NCBI GenBank assembly: GCA_027030285.1
Contig: JALVFC010000337.1
Location: 1-9,103, forward strand
Reading direction: 5' to 3'
Length of the DNA stretch: 9,103 nucleotides
Origin: Thiotrichaceae bacterium
GTDB taxonomy: Bacteria; Pseudomonadota; Gammaproteobacteria; Thiotrichales; Thiotrichaceae
The translations under genes and the position numbers were made by a program. Shown here one piece after another: positions 6,281 to 9,103 of this stretch (position 1 is the first letter of the stretch; every line of letters begins with the position of its first letter). Below the pieces are notes generated by a model. That model was not told the origin of the DNA and did not search any database. It saw only the letters and a program-made list of their open reading frames with translations.

Positions 6281-6712
6281 CTACCTCCTGACTTTCTCTT
6301 TAATACACTTCAGATAACGCTGATCATCAGGCGGACTTGCCGAGCGCTGAGCTTGCCAGAGAGCTTCAGCCAGACAGTCCATAACCCGATGTTCCGCTTC
6401 ATGATCACCTACTTGGAGTGCAAGTTGCTGAAGGAGTTCAGAAATACCAGCCGGACGATTCATGCCAACCTGTTCACGAATCCCAAGGTGCATACTCATA
6501 TGTAAAAACGGATTAGTTTCATTCATCTCGGGCAGATACTCCCGGGTTTTCGCTTTATCGGGATTTTCCAGCAGGGAGTGATATTCAGGGTGTTGCAAAA
6601 TAACCGAGACGATCTGACTTTCCAGAGGTTCTAGCGTCTCACCATTTAGTTTTTTTTGCCAGCAGTCGCAGTAGAACTGCCGCATGCCGTCTCTGTCATT
6701 TCCAAAAAACAC
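6281..6712 (-). CDS. DUF1841 family protein, GTG start
   Basis: From a GTG at 6710-6712 the protein has 143 residues and begins MFFGNDRDGMRQFYCDCWQK, the typical opening of DUF1841 proteins. The conserved centre EPLESQIVSVILQHPEYH and the strongly conserved NPFLHMSMHLGIREQV follow, then an EAEHRVMDCLAEALWQAQR helix. The function of DUF1841 is unknown. The histidine-rich NPFLHMSMHL segment could hint at metal binding, but this is speculation. The open frame extends 32 codons further to a TTG at 6808, but that codon coincides with the -35 box of the promoter described below, so the GTG is preferred. GGA lies about 8 bases before it. First gene of the operon with the lipoprotein, MoxR and DUF58 genes. 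Confidence 0.88.
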   Translation of the reverse strand: MFFGNDRDGMRQFYCDCWQKKLNGETLEPLESQIVSVILQHPEYHSLLENPDKAKTREYLPEMNETNPFLHMSMHLGIREQVGMNRPAGISELLQQLALQVGDHEAEHRVMDCLAEALWQAQRSASPPDDQRYLKCIKEKVRR

Positions 6713-6779
6713 AAGGAATCCATCGGGAATCTCTGGTAAACCTGTTTTCCAGACATTGCCATTTATTAAACTGGCATTG

Positions 6780-6808
6780 ACTATAGCACTGGAATCAGTG
6801 CCACCCAA
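6780..6808 (-). promoter_or_regulatory. Promoter of the DUF1841-lipoprotein-moxR-DUF58 operon
   Basis: On the minus strand, -35 TTGGGT (6808-6803) and -10 TATAGT (6785-6780) are separated by 17 bases. Transcription would begin near 6773, about 60 bases before the GTG start of the DUF1841 gene. The spacer is almost entirely a palindrome. Confidence 0.55.
6786..6801. promoter_or_regulatory. 16-bp palindrome filling the promoter spacer, operator candidate
   Basis: GCACTG and CAGTGC are exact inverted repeats around a GAAT centre, occupying 16 of the 17 spacer bases between the -35 and -10 boxes. Placement on the polymerase-facing spacer is typical of repressor operators or of MerR-type activator sites, though MerR sites use a longer spacer. 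The regulator is unknown. Confidence 0.45.
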
Positions 6809-6822
6809 AATTCTTATTTACA

Positions 6823-6962
6823 CGTAACTACTCTGGGTGATAAACAGCTCAGGCGGTAAGTTATTATTAGGGTCGCTGTAAATACATCCCTGTAAGCTCT
6901 GCGGCAGCATCCCTGCTGCCGAAGCCCTAATAATCAATAACTCACCGCCTTACATACAATTA
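6823..6962. repeat. Dispersed palindromic repeat, copy B (inverted relative to copy A)
   Basis: Positions 6874-6927 are the exact reverse complement of the 54-base core at 1282-1335. The surrounding inverted repeats are also present (AGGCGGTAAGTTATTATTAG at the left; CTAATAATCAATAACTCACC at the right). The left one lacks four bases (GATT) relative to copy A. Weaker similarity runs further into both flanks, including TTACATACAATTACT at the right. It fills most of the gap between the DUF1841 promoter and the end of the RecA/KaiC-like gene. Confidence 0.85.
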
Positions 6963-7031
6963 CTCGGCGTAGTCACATTTACACTTGATATATAAGCCCG
7001 CATTACATACAAGTTGTTTGAAACAAAACCT

Positions 7032-7859
7032 CTACACCGGATGATTCTTGCTGCTCAGGCGATACTTGCCTGTTTCTTTATCTCTGTGCATAACAAAATA
7101 TGAAGGAATAGCCGAACTGCAAGCAGCATCCAGGCGATCATAAGCTTCATTGTGCTCGCGTACATATTGGGCGATGATTTTGATGCCCATTTCATCAGCA
7201 GCCTGGGTGAACTTGCTCACTGAAAGATAGGCTGCATGTTGTGATTGCAGATCAAGTAATTTGTCCATTTCCAGAATGACAATGCGATCAAGTGGTGTTG
7301 TCAGTTCATTTTGCATGCTGGCAAAGAGTTTTTTATAACGGATAGTCTCACTTGAGCCATCATCAAGCAGTGCTTCAGAATCCAGAATAACCAGCTTGTT
7401 ATTTTTTATTGCTGCCGTGGCATCCAGGCCTGTCATCTCCAGCTTGCGCAAAGTGTGTTCAGGCTTCTGAAAACTGAGTAGTACAACCGTTTCACCTGCC
7501 GCCAATCCAGCACCGACAGCCTTTGCTGCCATCATTGTCCCCAGGCTGGCATCACTGGTTTCAATGAGTCTGAAGGTAGAAACAGGCGTTTGCTTGCGTC
7601 TGGATGCATGTCGTAAATGCCCTGCGTTACTTTTACTGTTTGTAGCCATTTTACAGGTACCTGCCGGTTTTCTTTGCGTAGCCTCGGCAGCTTTTAAACA
7701 AGCCAGCCGGGTCTCTATTACATCTTGTTTCTTGACGCCTTCTATCGTTAGCTCACGTACTGGGGGAAAGTTTTGGTAGCCTTTCTCAACTGTATTTTCT
7801 GAATCACTTGCCCGGTTGTGTGTTGATATTTTTATTGCTTTTTGAAGTGCAGAAGTCAT
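7032..7859 (-). CDS. RecA/KaiC-superfamily-like protein lacking Walker A (degenerate ATPase)
   Basis: The 275-residue protein has a charged, probably disordered first 95 residues rich in Lys, Arg, Ser and Thr. From about 97 onward it follows the RecA/KaiC fold order. A strand FRLIE leads into the loop TSDASLGTMMAAKA (101-114), which stands where the Walker A P-loop would be but has no GKT/S. Next come GLAAGETVVLLSFQKPEHTL (118-137) and the helix-turn 'KLEMTGLDATAAIKNNKLVIL', which matches the KaiC/RadA pattern of handling two adjacent subunits. A Walker-B-like strand RIVILEMDKLL (192-202) and a late strand MGIKIIAQYVRE (224-235) close the fold. It resembles non-catalytic KaiC-derived or MEDS-type sensory domains. 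The start has CAGGGTG 7 bases upstream. The gene is single, and divergent from the antiporter. The fold call is moderate and the function unknown. Confidence 0.6.
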   Translation of the reverse strand: MTSALQKAIKISTHNRASDSENTVEKGYQNFPPVRELTIEGVKKQDVIETRLACLKAAEATQRKPAGTCKMATNSKSNAGHLRHASRRKQTPVSTFRLIETSDASLGTMMAAKAVGAGLAAGETVVLLSFQKPEHTLRKLEMTGLDATAAIKNNKLVILDSEALLDDGSSETIRYKKLFASMQNELTTPLDRIVILEMDKLLDLQSQHAAYLSVSKFTQAADEMGIKIIAQYVREHNEAYDRLDAACSSAIPSYFVMHRDKETGKYRLSSKNHPV

Positions 7860-7991
7860 TGTTATACACCCTGAATTTTTATGCGTTATATGGATGATGT
7901 TTATATGTATAGTTTATCGCCATGAGCTAACCAGTGAGTGCATCATATCCGGACATTTCTGCCAGTCATCCCGGGCTGCTCCATTTATCCC

Positions 7992-8028
7992 TGAAATTTA
8001 CCGATTGAAAGCCGATAATCGCCCTGCT
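7992..8028 (+). promoter_or_regulatory. Overlapping promoter candidates for the antiporter gene
   Basis: Two readings overlap. The first is TGAA (7992-7995), 15 bases, then GCCGATAA (8011-8018). The latter is the full -10 consensus of the flagellar-type sigma-28 factor at the right spacing, with three of four -35 bases correct. The second is TTGAAA (8005-8010), 17 bases, then TAACCT (8028-8033), a sigma-70 pair with a good -35 and a poor -10. Either would place a leader upstream of the ATG at 8063. Confidence 0.35.
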
Positions 8029-8062
8029 AACCTCTGAAAAGTCTTTTTCGCAACCACTTTTT

Positions 8063-9103
8063 ATGGAATACAACAGCCTTTCATTAATTCCTCCTTTGCT
8101 CGCTATCACCTTGGCTATGCTGAGCAAGGACGTGGTGCTTTCCCTGTTCAGCGGACTCTTTGCTGGTCAGTTAATCCTTGCTGACTTTAACCCGGCAACT
8201 GCGTTTGTGAAGCTGTTTGATGACATTATCAGCATGTTTGCCGAGGGCTGGATTAGCAAAACACTGATATTTGCCCTGCTGGTAGGTGCGATTATCCGGC
8301 TGATTGTAGATAGTGGCGGTGTTGCCGGATTTGTCGAATACCTGACACAGAAAAAACACCTGGTACGCTCAAAACGCGGCGCATTGATGCTTGCCTATCT
8401 TATCGGCTTATTGATATTTATTGAATCATCTATCACTTCATTAGTAGCAGGCACAGTTGCTCGCCCACTGACGGATCACTTTGGTGCATCACGCCAGAAA
8501 CTTGCCTTTGTGTGTGATTCAACCTCTGCCCCGGTCTGCTCGCTGCTGGCCTTTAATGGCTGGGGAGCCCTGTTGATTGTGCTGATTACCGACCAGGTAA
8601 AAAGTGGCATCATCAGTGGGCAGCCTACTTCACTGTTTATTCACTCAATTCCTTTTAATTTTTATGCCATTGTGGCATTGCTCATGGTCTTGTTTGTGAT
8701 TCTTGCTGACTGGAATATTGGTCCCATGAAACGCTTCGAGCAGACTGCCCTGAAAACCTCAGGCATAAAACATAATGCCGCTACAGAAACAACGGGCAAC
8801 AGTCTGTGGAAAATGCTGCTGCCATTACTGGTGCTGATTACAGCAATGCCCATTGGTCTTTATTTGAGCGGTCACGGTGATTTCCTCAAGGGTAGCGGCT
8901 CAACAGCCGTGTTTTATGCGGTCATCAGTTGCCTGATATTTACATTTGTGTATTACATGCTGACCCGCAGCATGAGCAAAAAAGCGTTTTACCAGAGCTT
9001 TTATCACGGTATTGGCGATATGATTCCAATCGTAGTGATTCTGATTCTTGCCCTGGCAATCGGCAAAATTACCAGTCAACTGGGCACTGGACAATACCTT
9101 GCC
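8063..9103 (+). CDS. NhaC-family Na+/H+ antiporter, 3' end outside the window
   Basis: The frame is open for 347 codons from the ATG at 8063 to the right edge. The protein is a multi-span inner-membrane transporter with at least eight hydrophobic segments. It starts SLIPPLLAITLAMLSKDVVL, an opening typical of NhaC-like carriers. Two motifs fix the family: LIGLLIFIESSITSLVAGTV (113-131), and SRQKLAFVCDSTSAPVCSLL (143-162), which matches the SREKLAYILDSTAAPVC pattern of the NhaC-like group. It presumably exchanges sodium for protons in pH and salt homeostasis; some members of the group carry other solutes, such as amino acids or dicarboxylates, so the substrate is not certain. No strong ribosome site is visible; the sequence before the ATG is T-rich (CACTTTTT). 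The start agrees with the family N terminus. Confidence 0.88.
   Translation, partial: MEYNSLSLIPPLLAITLAMLSKDVVLSLFSGLFAGQLILADFNPATAFVKLFDDIISMFAEGWISKTLIFALLVGAIIRLIVDSGGVAGFVEYLTQKKHLVRSKRGALMLAYLIGLLIFIESSITSLVAGTVARPLTDHFGASRQKLAFVCDSTSAPVCSLLAFNGWGALLIVLITDQVKSGIISGQPTSLFIHSIPFNFYAIVALLMVLFVILADWNIGPMKRFEQTALKTSGIKHNAATETTGNSLWKMLLPLLVLITAMPIGLYLSGHGDFLKGSGSTAVFYAVISCLIFTFVYYMLTRSMSKKAFYQSFYHGIGDMIPIVVILILALAIGKITSQLGTGQYLA

Noticed and set aside
5751..6291. Two plus-strand open frames opposite the lipoprotein gene
   Set aside because: The minus-strand frame has a lipobox, glycine zipper and strong ribosome site; the opposite frames have none of these.
6950..7012. Direct repeat TTACATACAA at 6950-6959 and 7003-7012, considered as an insertion target duplication
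   Set aside because: It does not bracket the repeat element on both sides and is short and A+T-rich, so chance or a minor partial duplication is more likely.
7564..7779. Plus-strand open frame opposite the RecA/KaiC-like gene
   Set aside because: No ribosome site and no family resemblance; the minus-strand gene has a good start and a longer consistent protein.
8171..9094. Several short minus-strand open frames opposite the antiporter
   Set aside because: The plus-strand frame is uninterrupted for 347 codons with clear NhaC motifs; the others are its shadows.
1..9103. CRISPR array
   Set aside because: Prompted by the Cas6-like gene, I looked for evenly spaced 25-40 base repeats and saw none; the only long repeat is the two-copy element about 5.6 kb apart.

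Overview
The window reads as chromosomal DNA of a gammaproteobacterium, probably aquatic. A PIMT-like methyltransferase directly upstream of a TolC-type outer-membrane factor, a DUF1841 protein, an SlyB-like glycine-zipper lipoprotein and a membrane-anchored DUF302 protein together point that way. DUF302 proteins are frequent in sulfur-oxidising lineages, but that is only a hint. No plasmid, phage or transposase gene is visible, and no rRNA, tRNA or CRISPR array was seen.

Layout from left to right: (1) On the minus strand, the first 71 codons of a protein resembling the Cas6/Cmx6 family run off the left edge. A 65-residue protein of unknown function sits 3 bases upstream of it. (2) On the minus strand, a membrane-anchored DUF302 protein is followed by a clear intrinsic terminator. 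(3) An intergenic stretch holds copy A of a structured, dispersed ~140-bp repeat and the promoter of the next gene. (4) On the plus strand come a PIMT-like methyltransferase and tolC. tolC has its own promoter, whose -10 box overlaps a perfect palindrome. (5) A perfect 21-bp-arm inverted repeat lies between the convergent tolC and DUF58 ends. (6) On the minus strand, four closely spaced genes read DUF1841, glycine-zipper lipoprotein, MoxR AAA+ ATPase and DUF58 protein, the last two overlapping by one base. A promoter whose spacer is filled by a palindrome precedes them. (7) Copy B of the repeat lies in inverted orientation to copy A. (8) On the minus strand, a RecA/KaiC-like protein lacks a Walker A lysine. 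(9) On the plus strand, a divergent NhaC-family antiporter runs off the right edge.

Three themes link these genes. The cell envelope is represented by TolC, the lipoprotein, the DUF302 protein and the antiporter. The MoxR/DUF58 pair probably forms a chaperone-like maturation module, here without its usual von Willebrand factor A partners. Several proteins are family members that appear to have lost or changed the diagnostic catalytic residues (the methyltransferase and the KaiC-like protein). The most promising leads are the Cas6-like gene with its coupled small partner and no visible array, the two-copy structured repeat, and the operator-like palindromes placed within two promoters. Family assignments rest on reading the translations and on remembered family motifs; no database search was run.
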